Shown here: positions 1 to 8,900 of the stretch, in pieces
Numbering within the stretch: position 1 is the first letter of the stretch
Layout: each line of letters opens with the position of its first letter
DNA from: Nocardioides sp. LHD-245
GTDB taxonomy: Bacteria > Actinomycetota > Actinomycetes > Propionibacteriales > Nocardioidaceae
Length of the DNA: 64,000 bases
Assembly: GCF_030929495.1 (NCBI RefSeq)
Contig: NZ_JAVFWN010000007.1
Coordinates: 186,001 to 250,000 of the forward strand
Reading direction: 5' to 3'
Position numbers and translations under genes: made by a program
The notes under the pieces: model-generated
What the model was told of the DNA's origin: nothing
The model's database searches: none
What the model saw: only the letters and a program-made list of their open reading frames with translations

Positions 1-2
1 TG

Positions 3-482
3 TTCAACTACTTCCCGGTCAAGGAGGACCTGATCTACGACGGGATGGCCGCGTTCAACGAGCGCCTGCTCGCCGCCGTCCGGGACCGGCCCGCAGGCCA
101 GCGCGTCGTCAGCGCCTTCCGGGAGTACGTCGTCCAGCCGCGCGGTGTGCTCGCCGACCCGGGTTCGCCGGTGCTCGCCGGCCTGTCCCGGATCGCGCGG
201 ATCGTGCGGGACAGTCCGAGCCTCCAGGCCCGGGAGCGGCTCGAGGCCGACCGGGCCGTCACCGCGCTGCGGGAGCTACTCGTCGAGGAGCTCGGTGACG
301 ACCTGCGCTCGTGGTCCGTCGCGTCCGCGCTGGTCGGCACGACCCGCGGGATGACCCGCGAGGTGCAGCGGGCCGCGGCCGAGGGCAGGGTCGACGCCCG
401 GCTGGCGAAGCGGCTCCTCACGGATGCGGGGGCAGCCATCGACGTCGTCGAGGCCGGTCTGGCGGGTTCGGCCGACGCCTGA
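3..482 (+). CDS. TetR-family transcriptional regulator, 5' truncated by window edge
   Basis: The reading frame is open from the first bases of the window and ends at a TGA at 480-482, leaving 159 visible residues. The first residues, FNYFPVKEDLI, match the end of the TetR helix-turn-helix (the usual YF..KE.L segment), so most of the DNA-binding domain lies outside the window. The remaining roughly 140 residues are alpha-helical and fit a TetR C-terminal ligand-binding domain. An ATG at 45 would give a shorter protein but would discard the conserved HTH end, so the upstream frame is preferred. The ligand and targets cannot be read from the sequence. The next gene begins 32 bases later with its own promoter. 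Confidence 0.8.
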   Translation, partial: FNYFPVKEDLIYDGMAAFNERLLAAVRDRPAGQRVVSAFREYVVQPRGVLADPGSPVLAGLSRIARIVRDSPSLQARERLEADRAVTALRELLVEELGDDLRSWSVASALVGTTRGMTREVQRAAAEGRVDARLAKRLLTDAGAAIDVVEAGLAGSADA

Positions 483-502
483 CCTCGGGCCCGCCGTGGG
501 CG

Positions 503-508
503 TACGCT
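503..508 (+). promoter_or_regulatory. Putative -10 box (TACGCT) of a leaderless gene
   Basis: TACGCT lies 6 bases before the GTG at 515. This spacing puts transcription start at or next to the start codon and supports GTG 515 over the longer frame beginning at 311. No clear -35 was identified. Confidence 0.45.
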
Positions 509-514
509 GCCCTC

Positions 515-1573
515 GTGGCGTCTGCCGCGACTCAGGGGGTCCGCTTCTGCCGCACCGACGACGGCGTGCGGCTCGCGTGGGCGCGCCACGGGTCCGGTCC
601 GCCCCTGCTGATCGTCTCGTGCTGGCTCAGCCACCTCCAGTACGACTGGCAGAGCCCGGTGTGGCGGCACTTCCTGGACGACCTCGGCGCCCTCGCGACC
701 GTGGTGCGGTACGACGAGCGCGGGTTCGGGCTCTCGGAGTGGCAGGTCTCCGACTTCTCCCTCGAGCGCCGGCTGGCCGACCTGGAGACCTTGGTCGAGG
801 CCACCGGGCTGGAGCGGTTCGCGGTGCTCGGGATGTCCGGCGGGGCGCCGGTCGCGGTCGCCTACGCGCACGCGCACCCCGAGCGGGTGAGCCGGCTGGT
901 GCTCTACGGCGGCATGGCGGGCGGTGGCATCCAGCAGGAGGACGAGGCGGCGGAGGAGGCGTTCCGGGCGATGATCCGCGCCGGGTGGGCGCGCCCCGAC
1001 CCGCTGTTCCGACGGGTGTTCACCAACGCCTTCATCCCCGATGCCACCGAGCAGCAGATGGTCTGGATGGACGAGCTGCAGCGCACCTCGACCAACACCG
1101 ACAACGCCGTCTGCAGCCGGATCGCCCGGCATGCCGTCGACGTCCGCGACCTGCTGCCCGGGATCGCCGCACCCACCCTGGTGCTGCACGCCGAGGGCGA
1201 CCGGGTCGCGCCCGGCTGGGGTCCGCGGCTCGCGTCGGGGATCCCCGACGCCCGGCTGGTCATGCTCGACTCCCGCAACCACGTGCTGCTCGCCGACGAG
1301 CCGGCCTGGCCCGTCTTCCGCGACGAGGTCGCCGCCTTCCTCGCGGCCGACCGGGTCGTCGTACCGGTCGACCATCTGTCCGCGCGGGAGCGCGAGCTCC
1401 TGCTGCTGGCCGCCGAGGGCCTCGACAACACCGCCATCGCGGACCGGCTGACGCTGAGTGTGCGCACCGTCGAGCGGCACTTCCAGAACGTCTACCTCAA
1501 GCTGGGCCTCTCCGGCCGTACGGCGCGCGCCGCCGCGGTCTGTCGGGTGCTCGGACTCACCCCGCAGGCCTGA
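515..1573 (+). CDS. Alpha/beta-hydrolase fused to a C-terminal LuxR helix-turn-helix
   Basis: This 352-residue protein has two parts. Residues about 1-280 are an alpha/beta-hydrolase: the nucleophile elbow GMSGG puts the catalytic serine near residue 108, YDERGFGLS follows the oxyanion region, and SRNHVLL supplies the catalytic histidine. Residues about 290-345 are a GerE/LuxR helix-turn-helix beginning LSARERELL with the recognition segment NTAIADRLTLSVRTVERH. The fusion is a known actinobacterial and proteobacterial architecture, in which the hydrolase fold probably senses or hydrolyses a small effector while the HTH binds DNA. No receiver domain is present. The start is GTG 515; the frame is open further upstream but overlaps the TetR gene. 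Target genes are unknown. Confidence 0.82.
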   Translation: MASAATQGVRFCRTDDGVRLAWARHGSGPPLLIVSCWLSHLQYDWQSPVWRHFLDDLGALATVVRYDERGFGLSEWQVSDFSLERRLADLETLVEATGLERFAVLGMSGGAPVAVAYAHAHPERVSRLVLYGGMAGGGIQQEDEAAEEAFRAMIRAGWARPDPLFRRVFTNAFIPDATEQQMVWMDELQRTSTNTDNAVCSRIARHAVDVRDLLPGIAAPTLVLHAEGDRVAPGWGPRLASGIPDARLVMLDSRNHVLLADEPAWPVFRDEVAAFLAADRVVVPVDHLSARERELLLLAAEGLDNTAIADRLTLSVRTVERHFQNVYLKLGLSGRTARAAAVCRVLGLTPQA

Positions 1574-1671
1574 CCGTCGGCCTGCTGCGCGTACGCGTCG
1601 GCGGCCGTTCGCGGCCTGCAGGCGGGCGCGGATGCGTGTCGGCACCGATGCCCGCAGGTGCTCGCGGTTCC

Positions 1672-1677
1672 TAGCGT
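1672..1677 (+). promoter_or_regulatory. Putative -10 box (TAGCGT) for the DsrE-like gene
   Basis: TAGCGT occurs about 45 bases before ATG 1722 in an otherwise non-coding gap. It matches the TAnnnT form seen before several other genes here. The transcript would carry a short leader containing the AAGGAG ribosome site. Confidence 0.35.
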
Positions 1678-1721
1678 CGGGTCATCGGCGAACACCCGCC
1701 GTGCCGACGAAGGAGACGACG

Positions 1722-2087
1722 ATGTCGAACAAGGCAGTGGTCAGCCTGGCCACCGGGATGGAGGACCCCGAGCGGGTCACGGTGGCGTTCCTGGTCGCGC
1801 TCGGCGCGGCCGAGCAGGGGCGCCCGACCCTGATGTTCCTGACTAAGGAGGCGGTCCGGCTCGCCGTGCCCGGCGTCGCGGTCGGTCGCTCCTGCGAGGG
1901 CTGCCCGTCGCTGCCCGAGCTGCTGGAGCGCTTCCTCGCGGCCGGCGGCACCTATCTGGTCTGTCCGCTGTGCTTCAACGCGAAGGCGCTCGACCCGGAG
2001 CGCCTGATCAAGGGCGCGGAGATCGGCGGCACGATCCCGATGTGGCAGTGGATCGGCGACGAGGGCGCGACGTCCTTCAGCTACTGA
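1722..2087 (+). CDS. DsrE/DsrF-like family protein
   Basis: A 121-residue soluble protein with the DsrE-like alpha/beta fold pattern: an N-terminal strand (KAVVSLATG), an ATG..FL..ALGAA helix, and conserved cysteine clusters SCEGCPS and VCPLC in the positions where sulfur-relay relatives carry reactive cysteines. The family includes sulfur-transfer proteins (DsrE, TusD) and many uncharacterised cytoplasmic proteins. The sequence supports membership but not a specific sulfur donor or acceptor. The start is ATG 1722, preceded by AAGGAG at a good distance; the same frame is open upstream to 1458 but lies inside the previous gene. The 3' end overlaps the convergent dehydrogenase gene by 7 bases. 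Confidence 0.72.
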   Translation: MSNKAVVSLATGMEDPERVTVAFLVALGAAEQGRPTLMFLTKEAVRLAVPGVAVGRSCEGCPSLPELLERFLAAGGTYLVCPLCFNAKALDPERLIKGAEIGGTIPMWQWIGDEGATSFSY

Positions 2088-3040
2088 GCCAGCTCCGGGA
2101 TCGGCGTGCGCAGGGTGCCGTCGGCGAGCCAGGAGGCGAGGTTGTCGAGGGTGAGCGCGCGCATCGCCGCCCGGGTGGGGTGGGTGCCGGACGCGAGGTG
2201 GGGGAGCAGGACGACGTTGTCCATCGTGGTCAGCTCCGCGGGCACCCGCGGCTCGTCGGCGTAGACGTCGAGACCGGCGCCGCCCAGGCGGCCGTCGCGG
2301 AGTGCGGCGACGAGGGCCGGTTCGTCGACGACGGAGCCGCGGGCGATGTTGATCAGCACCCCGGTCGGGCCGAGGGCGTCGAGGACCTCGCCGTCGATCA
2401 GTGCGGCGGTACCCGCGCCGCCGGGCACGACCGCGACCAGGCTGTCGACGCCCGCCGCGAGCTCGACGGGCGAGGCGGCGTAGTCGTAGGGGACGTCCGC
2501 CAGTCGGTGCCGGTTGTGATAGCTCACCGTGCAGCCGAAGGCCTCGAGCCGGGTGGCGACGGCCTGGCCGATCCGGCCCAGGCCGAGGATGCCCACCCGG
2601 CTGCCCGCGACCTGGTCGGTGAGCGGGAAGCTGCCGTCCAGCCACCTGCCGTCGCGGACGAAGCGGTCGGCGGCGACCACCTGGCGTCGTACGGCGAGCA
2701 GCAGGGCGAGGGCGGTTTCGGCGACCGCGTCGTCGAGGACGTCGGGGGTGTTGCTCACCGCGATGCCACGGTCCAGGGCCGCGGGGATGTCGATGTTGTC
2801 GTAGCCGACGCCGTGGTTGGCGATCACGCCCAGCCGGGGGAGGGCGGCGATCAGGTCGGCGTCCACGGGGCTGACGTTGCTGCAGACGATGCCGACGATG
2901 TCGGCGCCGTGCTCGGCGAGGAACGCGGCCCGGGCGGCGGGGGCGGCGGGTAGGTCGAGCGCGGCGTACCGCTCGCCGACGGCGTCGTGCAGCTGTGGAC
3001 TGATCGGTGGGACGCGGAGCACGGTGCCGGTGTGGGTCAC
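2081..3040 (-). CDS. D-isomer-specific 2-hydroxyacid dehydrogenase
   Basis: A 319-residue NAD(P)-dependent 2-hydroxyacid dehydrogenase, the usual family length. The Rossmann fingerprint GLGRIG lies near residue 145. The catalytic triad elements are in order: arginine in NIARGS, glutamate in ADEP, histidine in LLPHLASGT. The N-terminal GVGYDNID segment is typical of the glyoxylate/hydroxypyruvate reductase-like branch. The probable reaction is reversible reduction of a 2-keto acid such as glyoxylate or hydroxypyruvate, but the substrate is not fixed by sequence. GTG 3040 is chosen because a TAGATT -10 box ends 7 bases upstream; the frame's first start at 3070 would put that box inside the gene. 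It is divergent from the LAL regulator. Confidence 0.85.
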   Translation of the reverse strand: MTHTGTVLRVPPISPQLHDAVGERYAALDLPAAPAARAAFLAEHGADIVGIVCSNVSPVDADLIAALPRLGVIANHGVGYDNIDIPAALDRGIAVSNTPDVLDDAVAETALALLLAVRRQVVAADRFVRDGRWLDGSFPLTDQVAGSRVGILGLGRIGQAVATRLEAFGCTVSYHNRHRLADVPYDYAASPVELAAGVDSLVAVVPGGAGTAALIDGEVLDALGPTGVLINIARGSVVDEPALVAALRDGRLGGAGLDVYADEPRVPAELTTMDNVVLLPHLASGTHPTRAAMRALTLDNLASWLADGTLRTPIPELAQ

Positions 3041-3047
3041 GCACGGC

Positions 3048-3053
3048 AATCTA
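3048..3053 (-). promoter_or_regulatory. Putative -10 box (TAGATT) of leaderless dehydrogenase transcript
   Basis: Read on the minus strand, TAGATT is separated by 7 bases from GTG 3040. It sits in the 83-base divergent gap shared with the LAL regulator. Confidence 0.45.
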
Positions 3054-3123
3054 CGAGGCGCCGCCCGCACGGCGCACGCCCGGTCGGTTGTGCGCGGGTC
3101 CCGGGGTCGGCGATCCTGTCGGG

Positions 3124-5973
3124 GTGGACGAGGAGCTCGGGATCCTGGAGCGGTCTCGAGAGTTGGACGTCATCGAGGCACTCGTCGTCGATGCCGCGGC
3201 CGGACGCGGCTCGGCGCTGTTCATCGCCGGTCCGCCCGGGATCGGTAAGTCGGCGTTGCTGCATGAGACGGTCGTGGCCGGCCGGGCCGCCGGGCTGCGG
3301 GTCCTGTCGGTGCGACTGCAGGAGCTGGACGGCGCGGTTCCCTTCGGGGTGGTTCGGGATCTGTTGGCGCCAGAGCTCGCCGGCGCTGATCCGGTCGGCG
3401 ACACCCCGCTGATCCGCCAGGCGCTCGATGTGCTGGGCCACGCATGGCCGGTGGCGTCGGACAGCGACCGGAACGCGCCGATCTCGGTCGCCAGCGCGCG
3501 CCACGCCCTGTACTGGCTGGTCGCGGCGCTGGCCGACCGTACCCCGCTCCTGCTGGCCGTCGACGACGTCCACTGGGCCGACCCGGCGTCACTGGGATTC
3601 CTCCTGCATCTGGCCCGGCGGATCGACGGCCTTCCGGTGGCGCTCGCCACTGCGACGCGGCGGGGCGACGTCGGTGGCGCCGCGGAGCTGGCCGCCGGGC
3701 TGGGTTCGCCGGACCGTGTCCTGCTGCCGCGCCCGCTGAGCGCCGAGGCCACGGCGGTGCTGGTCCGCGCCGAGTTCGGAGCGCCGGACGTGCCCGGGCT
3801 CGCCGCGACGCTGCATGCGTGCACGGCCGGCAACCCGCTGGCCCTGCACGCGTCGTTGGCGGCGCTGCGCGACACGGGGGCCGCACCGGAGACGTTCTCG
3901 CCGGAGCTGGTACGGCGGTTGGGGGCGGACGCGCTGGGCAGCCGGGTCCGGCGGTGGCTGGATGCCGTGAGCCCCGCCGCCCGGGAGTGTGCCGAGGCGC
4001 TCGCGGTGGTCGGCGACATCGGCGGACCGGCGGCGATCGGCAGCCTGATCGGCGTGTCCGCCGCGAGCGCTCGGCGGGCGATCGACGAACTGGTGGCCGC
4101 CGAGCTGCTCAGGTCCGAGGAATGGGGCACGTTCGCGCAGCCGCTGATCCGCTCGGCGATCAGCGACGCGATAGCGGGCCCGGACCGTGACCGGCTCGGT
4201 CGGCGGGCCGCAGCGATCCTCGCCGAGCGGTCCGACCCCGTCGCGGCCGCTGGACACCTGATGGCGGTGCGTCCGGCGGCCGACCCCTGGGTGGTCGAGA
4301 CCCTGGAGCGCGCGGCCAGGATCTCGGCGGACCGGGGCGCACCGGACGTCGCCATCACGCTGTTGCGCCGAGCGGTGGCGGAACCTGCGCCGCGCGGGCG
4401 ACGCGTGCGGATCTGGGCGGCCCTGGGCCGTGCGCAGCTGGCGGCCGGCGACCCGAACGCCGTGGACAGCCTTCGCCGGGCGATCCACGATGCCGGCGCG
4501 CCTCGCGAACGTGCCGTGATCGCCCGTGATCTCGCCCAGGCGCTGGTCAACGACGTCCGTCTGAGCGAGGCCGTCGACGTCCTGCGGCGGGCCGCGGTCG
4601 AGCTGCGGGCAGTCGCCGAGGTGGAGACCGACCGTGCGCTGGTGGACGAGATCGAGACACGCCGCCTGATGTTCAGCACGTGGGACCCGGTCCAGCGTGC
4701 ATCGGTGCGCGAGTTGCTGGCGGCGGAGTCGGATCGGCCGGTACGACAGGGTGCCTTCGCGCAGCGCATGAGCCTGATGATCCGGGCCTTCGAGTCGATC
4801 GCCGCATGTCGTCCCGCAGACGAGGGGGCGACCCTGGTCGAGCAGGCGTTGGCCGACGGGTCGTTGTCTCGTGACGCTCCGAGCGTGGCGCTGATGGCGG
4901 TGCCGCTGCTAGGTGCATGCGGTCGCGTCGGCCAGGCTCGCCGCCATGTGGAGTTGGCGATCGTCCGGGCCCAGGAGGACGGCGTGCTCCCGGAGCTGCG
5001 GGCGAGCATCGGGCTGCGCGGCCAGCTCGCGATGTTGGAGGGCGACGTGCTGGTGGCCGAGACGGACGGGTGCGCCATGCAGGAGCTCATCGAAGAGGGT
5101 GAGCTCGGCGCGCCGTACCTCCTCGGCTTCCTCACCGAGGCGCTGCTGGCCCAGGGTCGTGTCGACGAGGCCGAGGCCCACCTGCGACAGGCGGGCCTGA
5201 TGGTCGGCCCGCTGCCGGACCTGACCCCCCTCAACACGATCCTTCTCGCGCGCGGTCGGGTGCGGGTGGCGCAGGGTGAGCTGTACGCCGGCCTGGAGGA
5301 TCTGTTGTGCTGCGGCGAGCGGCAGGAGCGGGCGGGCCAGACCAACCCGGCGCTCAACCCGTGGCGTGCGGCGGCGGTCGAGGTGCTGGCCAGGCTGGGG
5401 CGCCACCAGGAGGCCGTCGAGCTCGCCGAGGAGGACCTGGACCTGGCCGGGCGCTTCGGGGCCGACCACGTCGTCGGCGCCGCACTGCTCAGCCGGGCCG
5501 GTGCCGGGGGCGAGATCGGGGACGTCGTGCTGCTCGAGGAGGCCCGCACACTGCTCACGCGGTCGTTCGCGCGCCTGACGCTCGCCCGGACGTACTTCGA
5601 GCTGGGCCGGGCCCGGCTGGCGCGCGGCGAGGGGAGAGACGCACGCACGGAGCTCACCCGTGCGCTCGGGTTGGCCCGCCAGCTCAGTGCCACGCACCTG
5701 GCGGCCCGCGCGACCGAGGCGCTCGTCGCCGCGGGAGGTCGACCGCGTCCCGCGCCCACCCGTGCGGCGGAGGCCTTGACCCCCGCCGAGCGGCGGGTGG
5801 CGGAGCTGGCGGCGACCGGGGCTCGCAACAGAGAGATCGCCCAGGCCCTGTTCGTGACCGAGAAGACGGTCGAGACCCACCTACGCCACTCGTTCCGCAA
5901 GCTCGGCCTGAGCTCGCGCGCCCAACTGCCCGCGGCCCTCGCGGGCCCGCCGGCAGCTCAGTCGGCCGTGTAG
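3124..5973 (+). CDS. LAL-type (large ATP-binding) LuxR-family transcriptional regulator
   Basis: A 949-residue regulator. Residues 36-43 (GPPGIGKS) are a Walker A motif and LLLAVDDVHWAD near 139-150 is Walker B, defining an N-terminal STAND/AAA-type ATPase. A long helical middle region (about 380-870) resembles TPR-like sensor repeats. Residues about 885-940 form a LuxR helix-turn-helix (LTPAERRVAELAATG, then NREIAQALFVTEKTVETHLRH). LAL proteins act as ATP-dependent activators, often of antibiotic or sugar genes; the target here is unknown. GTG 3124 begins just before the ATPase domain, and the upstream frame would overlap the divergent promoter. The last 16 bases overlap the tail of the convergent giant secreted gene, so the two may be read in opposition. 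Confidence 0.85.
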   Translation: MDEELGILERSRELDVIEALVVDAAAGRGSALFIAGPPGIGKSALLHETVVAGRAAGLRVLSVRLQELDGAVPFGVVRDLLAPELAGADPVGDTPLIRQALDVLGHAWPVASDSDRNAPISVASARHALYWLVAALADRTPLLLAVDDVHWADPASLGFLLHLARRIDGLPVALATATRRGDVGGAAELAAGLGSPDRVLLPRPLSAEATAVLVRAEFGAPDVPGLAATLHACTAGNPLALHASLAALRDTGAAPETFSPELVRRLGADALGSRVRRWLDAVSPAARECAEALAVVGDIGGPAAIGSLIGVSAASARRAIDELVAAELLRSEEWGTFAQPLIRSAISDAIAGPDRDRLGRRAAAILAERSDPVAAAGHLMAVRPAADPWVVETLERAARISADRGAPDVAITLLRRAVAEPAPRGRRVRIWAALGRAQLAAGDPNAVDSLRRAIHDAGAPRERAVIARDLAQALVNDVRLSEAVDVLRRAAVELRAVAEVETDRALVDEIETRRLMFSTWDPVQRASVRELLAAESDRPVRQGAFAQRMSLMIRAFESIAACRPADEGATLVEQALADGSLSRDAPSVALMAVPLLGACGRVGQARRHVELAIVRAQEDGVLPELRASIGLRGQLAMLEGDVLVAETDGCAMQELIEEGELGAPYLLGFLTEALLAQGRVDEAEAHLRQAGLMVGPLPDLTPLNTILLARGRVRVAQGELYAGLEDLLCCGERQERAGQTNPALNPWRAAAVEVLARLGRHQEAVELAEEDLDLAGRFGADHVVGAALLSRAGAGGEIGDVVLLEEARTLLTRSFARLTLARTYFELGRARLARGEGRDARTELTRALGLARQLSATHLAARATEALVAAGGRPRPAPTRAAEALTPAERRVAELAATGARNREIAQALFVTEKTVETHLRHSFRKLGLSSRAQLPAALAGPPAAQSAV

Positions 5974-8900
5974 GAGACCAGGAGCTTGGACTCCACCTTG
6001 TTGTCGCCGCCGGTGCTGCAGCCGAAGTTACGGGTGATGTTCATCAGCGTGGTCCCCGCGGTCAGGTCGGTGCCCCTGATCGTGCCAGAGTGGTCCTCGT
6101 ACTGCGGATTGGGATAGACCGTGCTGCAGTCGACGTCGTCGCCCTCGTACTCCCGCAGGAAGCCGGTCAGCGAGAACGACTCCAGCTCGATGTCGCTGGT
6201 GCTGACACTGCCGACGACGATCTCGTTGTCCAGTCCCGCCACCCGGTAGCCGCTCTGGAAGTTGATCCGTCGCGGGGACCAGCGACACACGCCGTCGTAC
6301 AGGTCGTTGCCGTCGCAGTCCCGGAGATCGATACCGAACGGACCACCTGTCCAACTCGTGAAGGGCATGTGCTCCGGTGCGCCGCAGCCGGTCTGGTGCT
6401 CGCACCACAGCTGCCCGTTCGGCTTCCGCACCCCGATGGCGAACTCGAAGTCGCCGGCACTGCTGCCGCCGTCGCCGTCCTCCTCGATCTCGAGGCCGTT
6501 GAAGTTGACCCGGACTCTCAGATCCGGCACCAGGGGGCGTCGCCCGCCCAGACGCACCTCGCTGTAGTCGGAGCGGTTGTCGCCGTCGGTGTTGAAGTTG
6601 CCGGGATTGGTGCCGGCCACGGCCTCGTCGCCGTCGACGAGCTGGTCCAGATCCTGGTCCGCGTCGTTCGGACTCGTGAACGCCTCGTAGGGAGCCTCGC
6701 CGAGCACCCGGATGATCAGCCGTCCACCGCCGCGCCCGGCCTCGGCACCGTCGGACCGCTTGTCGTCGTCGCTGTCGGCGTCGAGCGGATCGGTCACCAC
6801 GACGCCGAGGTCGCGCAGGGTGAAGCCCCGCGCCTCCTCGAAGTCGCTCAGCCCGTCGCCGTCGGTGTCGACGGAGCGGGGGTGGGTGCCGAGGCTCCGC
6901 TCCTCCCCGTCGTTCAGGCCGTCGCCGTCGGTGTCGGCGACATCGCGCTCGCTGGTGACCGAGACCGTGCTGGTCGCGCCGTCGGCGCAGACCGAGTCGC
7001 AGGTCCCGCCCGTGCTGACGCCTCGCGTGACCACGTCGTAGCCGATCCCCTCGAGCGCGTTGACCACGCCGTCCTGGTCGCTGTCACCGAAGTTCTCGAA
7101 GTCGGCTACCCGGGGATCGCCGCCGACGGTCTCCTCGACGCCGTCGGAGGCGGTGTCGCGGTCGCTGTCGAAGTGCTCCGGACTGGTCGCCTGCAGCTCG
7201 GTCATCTGGCCCGGGGTGGCCGGCGGGCTGACCAGCGGCAGCCGCCGCTCGGTCAGCTCGTAGTCGTCGGTGAGGCCGTCGGCGTCGGTGTCGGCGCTGG
7301 TGGGGTCCGTGATCGGGTCCGACAGGGCCCACCCGATCAGGGGATCCTCCAATCCCGTGGTCTCGCGCCTCGGCGCGCGGCCGGTGCCGATCACGATGAG
7401 ACCGGAGTCGTCTCGCTCGACGGCCGCGGGCGCCTCATCGTCGTCGGTGAGACGGTCGTTGTCGGTGTCCTCGCTCGTGCACCGCGACTGCACGTTGCGG
7501 GACCCACGCTGCGACTCGACCTTCCAGCCGACCAGGACCTCGAACCGGTCGTCCAGGCCGTCACCGTCGGTGTCGGTGCTGTCGGCGATGCCGTCGGCGT
7601 CGCTGTCGGTCGGGCTGTCCACACAGCCGTGGACGCTCTCCAGCAGCGCCGGGAGCCGGTCCTGGTCCGTGTCGGCGAGGAAGGCCAGGGTGATGCTCTG
7701 GCCGGCGTCCATGATGAGCGAGTCCAACGTCAGGGACTGGTCGATGCCGGTCGGCGTGATGATCTCCCACTGCTTCGCGACGCCCGGCTCCATGCCGGTG
7801 CGCCGGACCCGGAAGATCCGGTCGCCACCGTCGTCGCGCCGGATCACCGAGTAGCTGCCGTCGATCTCGGCCTGCGTCAACGACGCGGTCGGGTGCGCGG
7901 TCTCGTCGTACTCCTCGAGTCCGATCGCCGCCAACGCCTCGCGCAGGGTGATGCCGAGGCTGTTGCCGTCGGGGTCGAAGACGGCGCGCCGGTCGCCCTC
8001 GTCCACCACGCCGTCTGCGTTGGTGTCGACGAGACGCCCGGTGCCGGTGGCGACGCGGCGCTTCTCGGTCAGGTCGCCGACACCGTCGTCGTCGGCATCG
8101 AAACCGCCGTAGTCGATCGTCAGCGCAGCCGTACGGTCGTTGATGTCCTGGGACGTGTAGGCGAAGTTGCGGCCGAGCTCGTCGGTGGTGTCGTAGTTGC
8201 TGAACTTGAACACCAACCCGCGCGGGTTGCGCATCAGGTCGTCGACCAGCGTCGGGAAGACCTGGGTGCTCTCGAAGATCACCGGGCCCCGCTCGGGGAC
8301 CAGCGGACCGAGGTTGAACTCGGACGCAGAGCCCTGAATGGGCAGCAGCGTCGCCACCGGAGTGAGCTTGGCAGGGTTCTGCGGATCCTGGATCAGGGCG
8401 ACCACCTGCAGGTTGCGGATGGTGAAGGCGATGTCACCGGCGGTCTTCAGGGTCACCGCTGTCTGGACCGAGGCACCGTGCACCTCCCGGGTCCGATCCG
8501 CCGAGTCGGCCTTCTCCACCTCCGAGGTCAGCGTCTTCGCCCGCTCCTGCTCGGTCTCCTGCTTGGAGGTCTCAGTGAAGGAGGCGAGGAAGGTCGAGTT
8601 GAAGCTCTGTTCGGAGGTGGTGCTGAAGGTCGCCTCCGCCGACGGGCCGCTGTCGTAGCCGATGGTGAAGGAGGCCGTCTGGGACAGCTTGGTGCCGGCC
8701 TCCAACGTGCGGGAGTCGGTGCTGGCGAACTCCTTGCTGTCGGTCTGGGTCAGTGTCGTGCTGACCTCCTCGGTGTCGACCTGCTTGCTCTCGGTGCCGG
8801 TTCGGTCGATGAAGCGAACGTCCAGGTCCAGGCGCATCTCGCCGATCTCCAGGGCGGGCTGGGGAAGGTCGGAGACGCGTGGTCTGCGGGTGGCCAGGCT

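Noticed and set aside
35..1645. A 536-codon minus-strand open frame over the TetR and hydrolase-LuxR genes
   Set aside because: Low-complexity Arg/Ala/Pro translation without domains; the plus-strand genes have clear motifs.
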